Positions 49,890 through 59,087 of a DNA stretch of 64,000 bases are shown in pieces. Below the pieces are notes generated by a model that was not told the DNA's origin, searched no databases, and saw only the letters and a list, made by a program, of their open reading frames with translations. How positions within the stretch are numbered: position 1 is the stretch's first letter; every line of letters begins with the position of its first letter. Position numbers and translations under genes: made by a program. The DNA lies in NCBI RefSeq assembly GCF_004784465.1, contig NZ_SRRU01000007.1:249091-313090 (forward strand), written 5' to 3'. Source of the stretch: Streptomyces griseoluteus. Lineage in GTDB: Bacteria > Actinomycetota > Actinomycetes > Streptomycetales > Streptomycetaceae.

Positions 49890-50504
49890 ATGGCGAACCA
49901 GTCCCGCCCCAAGGTCAAGAAGTCGCGTGCTCTCGGCATCGCGCTGACCCCGAAGGCCGTCAAGTACTTCGAGGCCCGCCCCTACCCGCCGGGCGAGCAC
50001 GGCCGCGGCCGCAAGCAGAACTCGGACTACAAGGTCCGTCTGCTCGAGAAGCAGCGTCTGCGCGCGCAGTACGACGTGTCCGAGCGTCAGCTCGTCCGCG
50101 CCTACGAGCGTGCCTCCAAGGTTCAGGGCAAGACCGGTGAGGCCCTGATCATCGAGCTCGAGCGCCGCCTCGACGCGCTGGTCCTGCGTTCGGGCATCGC
50201 CCGCACGATCTACCAGGCCCGCCAGATGGTCGTCCACGGCCACATCCAGGTCAACGGCCAGAAGGTCGACAAGCCGTCCTTCCGTGTCCGTCCGGACGAC
50301 GTCGTGCAGGTCCGCGACCGCTCCAAGGACAAGACCCTCTTCCAGGTCGCGCGCGAGGGTGGCTTCGCCGCCGACGGTGAGACCCCGCGCTACCTCCAGG
50401 TGAACCTCAAGGCCCTGGCGTTCCGCCTGGACCGTGAGCCGAACCGCAAGGAGATCCCGGTGATCTGCGACGAGCAGCTCGTCGTCGAGTACTACGCCCG
50501 CTGA
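49890..50504 (+). CDS. rpsD: 30S ribosomal protein S4
   Basis: A 204-residue S4 of the short, zinc-free type. The N-terminus ANQSRPKVKKSRALGIALTP and the S4 RNA-binding domain RLDALVLRSGIARTIYQARQ...GHIQVNGQKVDKPSF are clear. It is a primary 16S rRNA binder. The four-Cys zinc motif of the alternative S4 is absent. ATG 49890, GAGGTG upstream. Monocistronic, away from the alpha operon, as in other streptomycetes. Confidence 0.97.
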   Translation: MANQSRPKVKKSRALGIALTPKAVKYFEARPYPPGEHGRGRKQNSDYKVRLLEKQRLRAQYDVSERQLVRAYERASKVQGKTGEALIIELERRLDALVLRSGIARTIYQARQMVVHGHIQVNGQKVDKPSFRVRPDDVVQVRDRSKDKTLFQVAREGGFAADGETPRYLQVNLKALAFRLDREPNRKEIPVICDEQLVVEYYAR

Positions 50505-50694
50505 TCCCAGCCCCGGCGCAGCACCACGGCCCGTCGTCCCCCCGCCCTCCGGCGGACGGGACGGCGGGCTCGCGCGTTCCCGGCATCCCCCGTCGGAGCC
50601 CGGTAATCCGGTACGGAGCCCCGCCGGTGGCGCGATAGGCTCGGTGCACGACTTTATCGATGCTCAAGCACGTTTCAGGGAGCTGGTGCGCACA

Positions 50695-51129
50695 GTGTCC
50701 GGTGGAGAGGTTGCCGGGATTCTGGTGGCCGTCTTCTGGGCGATCCTGGTCTCCTTCCTCGCCGTAGCGCTGGCGAGGCTGGCCCAGACGCTCAAGGCGA
50801 CCACCAAGCTCGTGGCGGACGTGACCGACCAGGCCGTCCCGCTGCTGGCGGACGCGTCCACGGCGGTGCGCTCGGCGCAGACCCAGATCGAGCGCGTCGA
50901 CGCCATCGCCTCCGACGTGCAGGAGGTGACGTCGAACGCCTCCGCGCTCTCCTCCACCGTCGCCTCCACCTTCGGCGGCCCCCTGGTCAAGGTCGCCGCC
51001 TTCGGCTACGGCGTCCGCCGCGCGCTCGGCGGCCGCGACGAGGCCAAGCCCGCGAAGACGCCGCGCCGTACGGTGATCGTGGGCCGGACGGTCCCGGCCG
51101 CACGGCGGGGCAAGCGAAAGAAGGACTGA
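50695..51129 (+). CDS. DUF948-family membrane protein
   Basis: 144 residues from GTG 50695, with one N-terminal membrane segment (VAGILVAVFWAILVSFLAVAL) and a long helical stretch (LKATTKLVADVTDQAVPLLADASTAV, RVDAIASDVQEVTSNASAL) typical of DUF948. The C-terminus is basic (RRGKRKKD). GTG 50644 and 50686 are in frame, but the -10-like TAGGCT at 50636-50641 would place the transcript start after 50644. It begins the alaS operon. Function unknown; a coiled-coil envelope role is likely. Confidence 0.82.
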   Translation: MSGGEVAGILVAVFWAILVSFLAVALARLAQTLKATTKLVADVTDQAVPLLADASTAVRSAQTQIERVDAIASDVQEVTSNASALSSTVASTFGGPLVKVAAFGYGVRRALGGRDEAKPAKTPRRTVIVGRTVPAARRGKRKKD

Positions 51130-51137
51130 GGACCGCG

Positions 51138-51485
51138 ATGTTCCGCCGTACGTTCTGGTTCGGCACCGGCGTCGCCGCCGGTGTGTGGGCCACCACCAAG
51201 GTCAACCGCAAGCTGAAGCAGCTCACCCCCGAGAGCCTCGCCGTCACCGCGGCCAACAAGGCGCTGGAGACCGGGCACCGGCTCAAGGACGCGGCGGTCG
51301 GCTTCGCACTCGACGTCCGCGACAACATGGTCCAGCGCGAGGCGGAGCTGGAGGAGGCGCTCGGCATCCACGAGAGCCCCGCCCTGCCGGAGCCCCGTCG
51401 GATCACCGCCATCGAGAACAACAGCAGCACAGTGAAGTACATCGAGAACACGACGTACTCGTACAACCGGAATGAGGACCACTGA
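51138..51485 (+). CDS. Small conserved actinobacterial protein upstream of alaS
   Basis: A 115-residue protein with a short hydrophobic N-terminus (FRRTFWFGTGVAAGVWATTKV), amphipathic helices and a Tyr/Asn-rich end (KYIENTTYSYNRNEDH). I think this is the family called DUF6167. It sits between DUF948 and alaS; its TGA stop shares a base with the alaS ATG (TGATG). The function is not known. Confidence 0.8.
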   Translation: MFRRTFWFGTGVAAGVWATTKVNRKLKQLTPESLAVTAANKALETGHRLKDAAVGFALDVRDNMVQREAELEEALGIHESPALPEPRRITAIENNSSTVKYIENTTYSYNRNEDH

Positions 51486-54157
51486 TGGAGTCGGCCGAGA
51501 TTCGCCGCCGCTGGCTGAGCTTCTTCGAGGAGCGCGGGCACACCGTCGTCCCTTCGGCGTCGCTCATCGCGGACGACCCGACTCTGCTCCTCGTCCCGGC
51601 CGGCATGGTGCCCTTCAAGCCCTACTTCCTGGGTGAGGTCAAGCCGCCCTTCCAGCGCGCCACCAGCGTGCAGAAGTGCGTGCGCACGCCCGACATCGAA
51701 GAGGTCGGCAAGACCACCCGCCACGGCACCTTCTTCCAGATGTGCGGCAACTTCTCCTTCGGCGACTACTTCAAGGAAGGCGCCATCAAGTTCGCCTGGG
51801 AGCTGCTCACCAGCCCCCAGGACAAGGGTGGTTACGGCCTCGACCCCGAGCGCCTGTGGATCACCGTCTACAAGGACGACGACGAGGCCGAGCGCATCTG
51901 GCACGACGTCGTCGGCGTGCCCAGGGAGCGCATCCAGCGCCTGGGCATGAAGGACAACTACTGGTCCATGGGCGTCCCCGGCCCCTGCGGCCCCTGCTCC
52001 GAGATCAACTACGACCGCGGCCCCGAGTTCGGCGTCGAGGGCGGCCCCGCCGTCAACGACGAGCGGTACGTCGAGATCTGGAACCTCGTCTTCATGCAGT
52101 ACGAGCGGGGCGAGGGCATCGGCAAGGACGACTTCGAGATCCTCGGGGACCTGCCGAGCCAGAACATCGACACGGGCCTCGGCCTGGAGCGCCTCGCCAT
52201 GATTCTGCAGGGCGTGCAGAACATGTACGAGATCGACACCTCCATGGCCGTCATCGAGAAGGCCACCGAGCTGACCGGTGTGGCCTACGGCGACGCCCAG
52301 GCCTCGGACGTCTCGCTGCGCGTGGTCACCGACCACATGCGCACCGCCGTCATGCTGATCGGCGACGGTGTCACCCCCGGCAACGAGGGCCGCGGCTACG
52401 TGCTGCGCCGCATCATGCGCCGCGCCATCCGCAACATGCGCCTGCTGGGCGCCGACGGTCCCGTGGTCAAGCCGCTGATCGACGTCGTGATCGCCATGAT
52501 GGGCCAGCAGTACCCCGAGCTGATCACCGACCGCGAGCGCATCGAGAAGGTCGCCGTCGCCGAGGAGAACGCCTTCCTCAAGACGCTCAAGGCCGGCACC
52601 AACATCCTCGATACCGCCGTCACCGAGACCAAGCAGTCCGGCGGCAGCATGCTCTCCGGCGACAAGGCGTTCCTGCTCCACGACACCTGGGGCTTCCCGA
52701 TCGACCTCACCCTGGAGATGGCCGCCGAGCAGGGCCTCTCCGTGGACGAGACCGGGTTCCGCCGCCTGATGACGGAGCAGCGGGAGCGCGCCAAGGCCGA
52801 CGCCCGCGCCAAGAAGACCGGCCACGCCGACCTCGGCGCCTACCGGGAGATCGCGGACGCCTCCGGCGCCACCGACTTCATCGGCTACAGCGACACCGAG
52901 AGCGAGACCACGATCGTCGGCATCCTCGTCGACGGCGTCTCCTCGCCGGCCGCCACCGAGGGCGACGAGGTCGAGATCGTGCTCGACCGCACCCCGTTCT
53001 ACGCCGAGGGCGGCGGCCAGATCGGTGACACCGGCCGCATCAAGGTCGACACCGGTGCCGTCATCGAGGTCCGCGACACCCAGAAGCCGGTGCCGGGCGT
53101 CTACGTCCACAAGGGCGTCGTCCAGGTGGGCGAGGTCACGGTCGGTGCCAAGGCCCAGGCGTCCATCGACGCCCGCCGCCGCAAGGCCATCGCCCGCGCC
53201 CACTCGGCCACCCACCTGACCCACCAGGCGCTGCGCGACGCCCTCGGCCCGACGGCCGCCCAGGCCGGTTCGGAGAACCAGCCCGGCCGCTTCCGCTTCG
53301 ACTTCGGCTCCCCGGCCGCCGTCCCGACGGCCGTGATGACCGACGTCGAGCAGAAGATCAACGAGGTGCTCTCCCGCGACCTGGACGTGCACGCCGAGGT
53401 CATGGGCATCGACGAGGCCAAGAAGCAGGGCGCCATCGCCGAGTTCGGCGAGAAGTACGGCGAGCGGGTCCGCGTGGTCACCATCGGCGACTTCTCCAAG
53501 GAGCTGTGCGGCGGCACGCATGTGCACAACACCGCCCAGCTGGGCCTGGTGAAGCTGCTCGGCGAGTCCTCCATCGGCTCCGGCGTGCGCCGGATCGAGG
53601 CGCTGGTCGGCATGGACGCCTACAACTTCCTCGCCCGCGAGCACACGGTCGTCAACCAGCTCAGCGAGCTGATCAAGGGACGCCCGGAGGAGCTGCCGGA
53701 GAAGGTCTCCGCGATGCTCGGCAAGCTGAAGGACGCCGAGAAGGAGATCGAGAAGTTCCGCGCGGAGAAGGTGCTCCAGGCCGCCGCCGGTCTCGCCGCG
53801 TCCGCCAAGGACGTGCGCGGCGTCGCCCTGGTCGCAGGCCAGGTCCCCGACGGCACCACTCCGGACGACCTGCGCAAGCTGGTGCTGGACGTGCGTGGGC
53901 GCATCCAGGGCGGCCGGGCCGCCGTGGTCGCCCTGTTCACGGTGAACAACGGCAAGCCGCTCACCGTGATCGCCACCAACGAGGCGGCCCGCGAGCGCGG
54001 CCTCAAGGCCGGTGAACTGGTCCGCACCGCCGCCAAGACCCTCGGCGGCGGCGGTGGCGGCAAGCCGGACGTCGCCCAGGGCGGCGGCCAGAACCCGGCC
54101 GCCGTCGGCGAGGCCGTCGACGCCGTCGAGCGCCTCGTCGCCGACACCGCGAAGTAG
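51485..54157 (+). CDS. alaS: Alanyl-tRNA synthetase
   Basis: An 890-residue class II synthetase. The N-terminal catalytic domain starts AEIRRRWLSFFEERGHTVVPS and includes FQMCGNFSFGDYFKEGAI. The editing domain holds HSATHLTHQAL and the CGGTHVHNTAQLG zinc/substrate site, and the C-terminal C-Ala domain ends in Gly-rich KTLGGGGGGKPDVAQGGG. ATG 51485 is coupled to the preceding gene. No T-box is possible with this spacing. Confidence 0.97.
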   Translation: MESAEIRRRWLSFFEERGHTVVPSASLIADDPTLLLVPAGMVPFKPYFLGEVKPPFQRATSVQKCVRTPDIEEVGKTTRHGTFFQMCGNFSFGDYFKEGAIKFAWELLTSPQDKGGYGLDPERLWITVYKDDDEAERIWHDVVGVPRERIQRLGMKDNYWSMGVPGPCGPCSEINYDRGPEFGVEGGPAVNDERYVEIWNLVFMQYERGEGIGKDDFEILGDLPSQNIDTGLGLERLAMILQGVQNMYEIDTSMAVIEKATELTGVAYGDAQASDVSLRVVTDHMRTAVMLIGDGVTPGNEGRGYVLRRIMRRAIRNMRLLGADGPVVKPLIDVVIAMMGQQYPELITDRERIEKVAVAEENAFLKTLKAGTNILDTAVTETKQSGGSMLSGDKAFLLHDTWGFPIDLTLEMAAEQGLSVDETGFRRLMTEQRERAKADARAKKTGHADLGAYREIADASGATDFIGYSDTESETTIVGILVDGVSSPAATEGDEVEIVLDRTPFYAEGGGQIGDTGRIKVDTGAVIEVRDTQKPVPGVYVHKGVVQVGEVTVGAKAQASIDARRRKAIARAHSATHLTHQALRDALGPTAAQAGSENQPGRFRFDFGSPAAVPTAVMTDVEQKINEVLSRDLDVHAEVMGIDEAKKQGAIAEFGEKYGERVRVVTIGDFSKELCGGTHVHNTAQLGLVKLLGESSIGSGVRRIEALVGMDAYNFLAREHTVVNQLSELIKGRPEELPEKVSAMLGKLKDAEKEIEKFRAEKVLQAAAGLAASAKDVRGVALVAGQVPDGTTPDDLRKLVLDVRGRIQGGRAAVVALFTVNNGKPLTVIATNEAARERGLKAGELVRTAAKTLGGGGGGKPDVAQGGGQNPAAVGEAVDAVERLVADTAK

Positions 54158-54168
54158 GCCGGGCCGTC

Positions 54169-54633
54169 ATGCGCAGAGGACGCCGGCTCGCCGTCGACGT
54201 CGGGGACGCCCGGATCGGGGTCGCCTCGTGCGACCCCGACGGAATCCTCGCCACCCCGGTGGAGACCGTCCCCGGCCGCGACATCCCGGCCGCGCACCGC
54301 AGGCTGCGGCAACTGGTCGAGGAGTACGAGCCGATCGAGGTCGTCGTCGGGCTCCCTCGCTCCCTCAAGGGGGGCGAGGGCCCGGCGGCGGTGAAGGTGC
54401 GCGCGTTCACCCAGGAGCTGGCACGGGGCATCAAGCCGGTGCCGGTCAGGCTGGTGGACGAGCGGATGACCACGGTGACGGCCAGTCAGGGACTGCGCGC
54501 CTCGGGCGTGAAGTCCAAGAAGGGCCGCTCCGTGATCGACCAGGCGGCCGCGGTGATCATCCTCCAGCAGGCGCTGGAATCCGAACGGGTGTCAGGTGCA
54601 CCACCCGGCGAGGGCGTCGAAGTGGTCATCTGA
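54169..54633 (+). CDS. yqgF: YqgF/RuvX family putative Holliday junction resolvase / pre-16S rRNA nuclease
   Basis: A 154-residue RNase H-fold protein: LAVDVGDARIGVASCD, VVVGLPRSLKGGEG and VRLVDERMTTVTAS. In E. coli YqgF matures the 5' end of 16S rRNA; resolvase activity was proposed from structure. ATG 54169, 11 bp after alaS. The pair alaS-yqgF-mltG is widely conserved. Confidence 0.93.
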   Translation: MRRGRRLAVDVGDARIGVASCDPDGILATPVETVPGRDIPAAHRRLRQLVEEYEPIEVVVGLPRSLKGGEGPAAVKVRAFTQELARGIKPVPVRLVDERMTTVTASQGLRASGVKSKKGRSVIDQAAAVIILQQALESERVSGAPPGEGVEVVI

Positions 54634-54755
54634 TCGCGGTGCGGTAACGTTCCGCGCGATGCGGCGGTGTTCGAACAGCCGCCGCACAGCAAGAGGCGGA
54701 ACGGAAGCCGGTCCTGGAGCCGGGCGACCGTCGGCCTCGCGGCTCTAGGGGATCG

Positions 54756-56390
54756 ATGACTGAGTATGGCCGGGGCCCAGGCACCGAACCGTGGCATCCG
54801 GAGGACCCGTTGTACGGGGACGCCGGGTGGGGAGAGCAGGCGGCCCACGCGGGACAGCAGTACCCCTACGGCGGCCAGCCGCAGCACCCGCAGTACGACG
54901 GCTGGTCCCAGGACCAGCAGCCGCACTACGGGGGTCAGCAGTACCCCCAGTACGACGGTCAGGGCCAGCACTTCGATCCCCAGCAGACCGGGCAGCACCC
55001 GCATCCCCAGCAGCACCAGGGCGGCTGGGACGCCACGGGCACGCACGGCCATGTGCCCTACGCCGCCGATCCGGGCGACCCCTACGGGCAGCACCCCGTC
55101 GCCTACGGCGCCGAGCAGCCCGACCTCTACGGCACCGAGGACGCATACCCGCCGCCCCAGCCGCCCGGCCACCGGGACCCGGAGCCGGACCCCGAGCCCG
55201 GCTGGGACCCCCGGGGCGACGACGAGCACCCCACGCCCCCCGGGGACGACGACGGCACGGAGGAGCCGGCCGAGCGGCGCGGCAAGGGCCGCAAGCCCGT
55301 CAAGAGCAAGAAGGGCCGCACCGGCTGCGCCCTGATGGTCGTCGTCCTCGTCTTCGGCGGCGGCCTCGGCGGCGTCGCCTACTTCGGCTACCAGTTCTAC
55401 AAAAATCGTTTCGCCCCCGCCCCGGACTACGCGGGCAGCGGCAACGGCGAGACGGTGACGGTCGAGATCCCCAAGGGTGCGGTCGGCGCCGACATCGGCC
55501 GCAAACTGAAGGAGGCCGGCGTCGTCCAGAGCGTCGACGCCTTCGTCTCGGCCCAGCTCGCGAACCCCAGGGGCAAGTCCCTCCAGGACGGCGTCTACAC
55601 CCTCCAGAAGCACATGTCCGCCGCCAGCGCGGTGGAACTGATGCTCAGCCCGAAGAGCCGCAACAACCTCATCATCGCCGAGGGCACCCGCAACGCGGCC
55701 GTCTACGCGCTGATCGACAAGCGGCTGAAGCTGGCGAACGGCACCACCCAGAAGGTGGCCGCGAAGGACTACAAGTCCCTCGGCCTGCCCGCCTGGGCGC
55801 TCAACCACCCCGGCCTGAAGGACCCGCTGGAGGGCTTCCTCTTCCCGTCCAGCTACCCGGTCGGCAAGGACCAGAAGCCCAAGGACGTCCTGAAGGCGAT
55901 GGTCGGCCGGGCCAACGAGAAGTACACGGCCCTGGGCCTCGACAAGAAGGCGTCCGCCGTGGGGCTCGAATCGCCCTGGGAGCTCCTGACCGCCGCGAGC
56001 CTGGTCCAGGCCGAGGGCAAGACGCACGACGATTTCCGCAAGATGGCCGAAGTCATCTACAACCGCCTCAAGCCGGACAACACCGAGACGAACCGGCTCC
56101 TCCAGTTCGACTCGACGTACAACTACCTCAAGGGCGCCAGCAACATCCACATCTCCGAGACGGAGATCAACGCCAACCGCAACCCGTACAACACGTACAC
56201 CAACAAGGGTCTGCCGCCCGGCCCGATCGGCAACCCGGGTGACGAGGCGCTCAACGCGGCCCTGTCGCCGACGCACGAGGGCTGGATGTACTTCGTGGCC
56301 ACGGACGGCATGAACAAGACCGAGTTCGCCAGGACGAACGCGGAATTCGAGAAGCTCAAGGAAAAGTTCAATGCCAGCTCGGGCAACTGA
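54756..56390 (+). CDS. mltG: Endolytic murein transglycosylase MltG with long cytoplasmic tail
   Basis: A 544-residue protein. The first 185 or so residues are Gln/Tyr/Pro/Gly-rich, then acidic and basic (QYPYGGQPQHPQYDG; RRGKGRKPVKSKKGR), followed by one membrane segment (GCALMVVVLVFGGGLGGVAYFGYQF), a LysM-like region and the YceG/MltG domain. The catalytic-type Glu aligns with Glu420 in AASLVQAEGKTHDDF. It should cut nascent glycan strands and set their length. The N-terminal tail is absent from E. coli MltG. Its last 20 bp overlap aroE. Confidence 0.93.
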   Translation: MTEYGRGPGTEPWHPEDPLYGDAGWGEQAAHAGQQYPYGGQPQHPQYDGWSQDQQPHYGGQQYPQYDGQGQHFDPQQTGQHPHPQQHQGGWDATGTHGHVPYAADPGDPYGQHPVAYGAEQPDLYGTEDAYPPPQPPGHRDPEPDPEPGWDPRGDDEHPTPPGDDDGTEEPAERRGKGRKPVKSKKGRTGCALMVVVLVFGGGLGGVAYFGYQFYKNRFAPAPDYAGSGNGETVTVEIPKGAVGADIGRKLKEAGVVQSVDAFVSAQLANPRGKSLQDGVYTLQKHMSAASAVELMLSPKSRNNLIIAEGTRNAAVYALIDKRLKLANGTTQKVAAKDYKSLGLPAWALNHPGLKDPLEGFLFPSSYPVGKDQKPKDVLKAMVGRANEKYTALGLDKKASAVGLESPWELLTAASLVQAEGKTHDDFRKMAEVIYNRLKPDNTETNRLLQFDSTYNYLKGASNIHISETEINANRNPYNTYTNKGLPPGPIGNPGDEALNAALSPTHEGWMYFVATDGMNKTEFARTNAEFEKLKEKFNASSGN

Positions 56391-57210
56391 CGCCCACCGT
56401 GCCGCCGTGCTCGGCAAGCCCATCGCCCATTCGCTCTCCCCGGTGCTGCACCGGGCCGCCTACGCCGAACTCGGGCTCGACGACTGGTCGTACGACCGGT
56501 TCGAGGTCGACGAGGCGGGGCTGGCCGGGTTCTTCGAGGGGCTGGGGCCCGAGTGGGCCGGGCTGTCGTTGACGATGCCGCTCAAGCGGGCCGTGATGCC
56601 CCTGCTGGACGAGGTCAGTGAGACGGCGGCCTCCGTGGATGCCGTCAACACGGTGGTGTTCACGGAGGACGGGCGCAAGGTCGGGGACAACACCGACATC
56701 CCCGGCATGGTGGCCGCGCTGCGCGAGCACGGGATCGAGGAGGTGGAGTCCGCCGCCGTCCTCGGCGCCGGCGCCACCGCCTCCTCCGCGCTCGCCGCCC
56801 TCGCCCGGATCTGCCCGGGCGAGGTCGTGGTGTACGTCCGCAGCGCCGCCCGCGCCGCCGAGATGCGGGAGTGGGGCGAGCGCCTCGACATGGACGTCCG
56901 CACCGCCGACTGGGCGGACGCCGCCGAGGCCCTGCACGCGCCCCTGGTGATCGCCACCACCCCCGCCGGCGCCGCCGACGCCCTCGCCACCGCCGTACCC
57001 GAGCGCCCCACCACCCTCTTCGACGTGCTCTACGACCCCTGGCCCACCGAGCTGGCGGCCCGCTGGTCGATGTTCGGCGGGGCCGTGGTCGGCGGCCTGG
57101 ACCTGCTGGTCCACCAGGCCGTGCTCCAGGTGGAACGGATGACCGGCCGCACCCCGGCCCCGCTGGAGGCGATGCGCCGGGCGGGCGAACGGGCCCTCGC
57201 CGCCCGCTGA
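56371..57210 (+). CDS. aroE: Shikimate dehydrogenase
   Basis: A 279-residue NADP enzyme. The shikimate-binding motif is GKPIAHSLSPVLHRAAY, LTMPLKRAVMPLLDEV carries the catalytic Lys, and the Rossmann loop is VLGAGATASSALAAL. It reduces 3-dehydroshikimate. The ATG at 56371 lies inside the end of mltG (20-bp overlap), indicating translational coupling. aroC follows after 177 bp. Confidence 0.93.
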   Translation: MPARATDAHRAAVLGKPIAHSLSPVLHRAAYAELGLDDWSYDRFEVDEAGLAGFFEGLGPEWAGLSLTMPLKRAVMPLLDEVSETAASVDAVNTVVFTEDGRKVGDNTDIPGMVAALREHGIEEVESAAVLGAGATASSALAALARICPGEVVVYVRSAARAAEMREWGERLDMDVRTADWADAAEALHAPLVIATTPAGAADALATAVPERPTTLFDVLYDPWPTELAARWSMFGGAVVGGLDLLVHQAVLQVERMTGRTPAPLEAMRRAGERALAAR

Positions 57211-57387
57211 CCCGCCGCACCCCGCCCCGCACCCGGGTCCCGAAATCCGGACCGAGGCCCGGATACCGGGCCCGGCGTGGGAGGATCGGAGGTGGCGGGC
57301 CGGGATCGCGCACCCGGTCGGGCCGCCGCCGTACGCGCGGACACGCGTAAGCGGGGCAGTACCGGGCGCGAAATCTGAGGAGCACCG

Positions 57388-58572
57388 TTGAGCAGGCTGC
57401 GTTGGCTGACCGCGGGGGAGTCCCACGGTCCCGCACTCGTCGCGACGTTGGAGGGACTTCCCGCCGGCGTGCCGATCACCACGGAGATGGTGGCGGATCA
57501 TCTCGCGCGGCGGCGGCTCGGCTATGGGCGTGGCGCGCGGATGAAGTTCGAGCGTGACGAGGTCACGTTCCTCGGCGGTGTGCGGCACGGGCTCACCCTC
57601 GGCTCCCCGGTGGCGGTCATGGTCGGCAACACCGAGTGGCCCAAGTGGGAGCAGGTCATGGCGGCCGACCCGGTGGACGAGGAGGTGCTGGCCGGCCTCG
57701 CGCGCAACGCCCCGCTGACCCGCCCGCGCCCCGGCCACGCGGACCTGGCCGGCATGCAGAAGTACGGTTTCGACGAGGCCCGGCCGATCCTGGAGCGCGC
57801 CTCCGCGCGGGAGACGGCGGCACGGGTCGCGCTCGGCGCGGTCGCACGGTCGTACCTGAAGGAGACCGCCGGGATCGAGATCGTCAGCCACGTCGTGGAG
57901 CTGGCCGCCGCGAAGGCGCCGTACGGCGTGTACCCGACCCCGGCCGATGTCGAGCGGCTCGATCAGGACCCGGTGCGCTGCCTGGACGCGGACGCCTCGA
58001 AGGCCATGGTCGCGGAGATCGACCAGGCCCACAAGGACGGCGACACCCTCGGCGGCGTGGTCGAGGTGCTGGCGTACGGCGTCCCGGTCGGCCTCGGCTC
58101 GCACGTGCACTGGGACCGCAGGCTGGACGCCCGGCTCGCGGCCGCTCTCATGGGTATCCAGGCGATCAAGGGCGTCGAGGTCGGCGACGGCTTCGACCTG
58201 GCCCGCGTGCCGGGCTCGAAGGCGCACGACGAGATCCTCAGCACCCCCGAGGGCATCAAGCGCGCCACCGGCCGCTCCGGCGGCACCGAGGGCGGCCTGA
58301 CCACCGGTGAGCTGCTGCGGGTGCGCGCGGCGATGAAGCCGATCGCCACCGTGCCGCGCGCGCTGGCCACGATCGACGTCGCCACCGGCGAGGCCGCGCA
58401 GGCCCACCACCAGCGCTCCGACGTGTGCGCGGTCCCGGCCGCCGGCATCGTGGCCGAGGCGATGGTGGCCCTGGTCCTCGCGGACGCGGTCGCGGAGAAG
58501 TTCGGCGGCGACAGCGTGGCCGAGACCCGGCGCAACGTCCGCTCCTACCTCGACAACCTGGCGATCGGATGA
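57388..58572 (+). CDS. aroC: Chorismate synthase
   Basis: A 394-residue FMN-dependent enzyme with the N-terminus LRWLTAGESHGPALVATLEG, RPGHADLAGMQKYGF, and the C-terminal block RSDVCAVPAAGIVAEAMVALVLA. It makes chorismate from EPSP and feeds the pabBC genes of this window among others. The TTG start at 57388 has GAGGAGC five bases upstream. It overlaps aroK as ATGA. Confidence 0.95.
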   Translation: MSRLRWLTAGESHGPALVATLEGLPAGVPITTEMVADHLARRRLGYGRGARMKFERDEVTFLGGVRHGLTLGSPVAVMVGNTEWPKWEQVMAADPVDEEVLAGLARNAPLTRPRPGHADLAGMQKYGFDEARPILERASARETAARVALGAVARSYLKETAGIEIVSHVVELAAAKAPYGVYPTPADVERLDQDPVRCLDADASKAMVAEIDQAHKDGDTLGGVVEVLAYGVPVGLGSHVHWDRRLDARLAAALMGIQAIKGVEVGDGFDLARVPGSKAHDEILSTPEGIKRATGRSGGTEGGLTTGELLRVRAAMKPIATVPRALATIDVATGEAAQAHHQRSDVCAVPAAGIVAEAMVALVLADAVAEKFGGDSVAETRRNVRSYLDNLAIG

Positions 58573-59087
58573 GCGCCGTGCCCGTGGTCGTCCTGGTGGG
58601 ACCGATGGGCGTGGGCAAGTCCACCGTCGGACGGCTGCTGGCCGACCGGCTGGGCGCCCCGTTCCGGGACACCGACGACGACATCGTGGCCGCCCAGGGC
58701 CGCACCATCGCCGAGATCTTCGTGGACGACGGCGAGGATGCCTTCCGCGCGCTGGAGAAGCGCGCGGTGGCCGAGGCGCTCGCCGGGCACGCGGGCGTCC
58801 TCGCGCTGGGCGGCGGCGCCGTCCTCGACGCGGACACCCGGGCGCTGCTGGCCGCGCAGCGGGTGGTCTACCTCTCGATGGACGTCGAGGAGGCCGTGCG
58901 CCGCACCGGGCTGAACGCCGCCCGTCCGCTGCTCGCCGTCAACCCGCGCCAGCAGTGGCGCGTGCTGATGGAGGCCCGCCGCCATCTGTACGAAGAGGTC
59001 GCCACCGCCGTCGTGCCGACCGACGGACGCGGTCCCGAGGACGTCGCCCGAGCCGTCCTGGACGCACTGGAGTTGAAGGAAGCATGA
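58569..59087 (+). CDS. aroK: Shikimate kinase
   Basis: A 172-residue P-loop kinase with Walker A GPMGVGKSTVG, substrate Asp/Arg in RDTDDDIVAAQGRTI, the shikimate Gly motif LGGGAVL, and the lid arginine in TGLNAARPLL. It phosphorylates shikimate at O3. It overlaps aroC and aroB by four bases each. Confidence 0.95.
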   Translation: MSAVPVVVLVGPMGVGKSTVGRLLADRLGAPFRDTDDDIVAAQGRTIAEIFVDDGEDAFRALEKRAVAEALAGHAGVLALGGGAVLDADTRALLAAQRVVYLSMDVEEAVRRTGLNAARPLLAVNPRQQWRVLMEARRHLYEEVATAVVPTDGRGPEDVARAVLDALELKEA

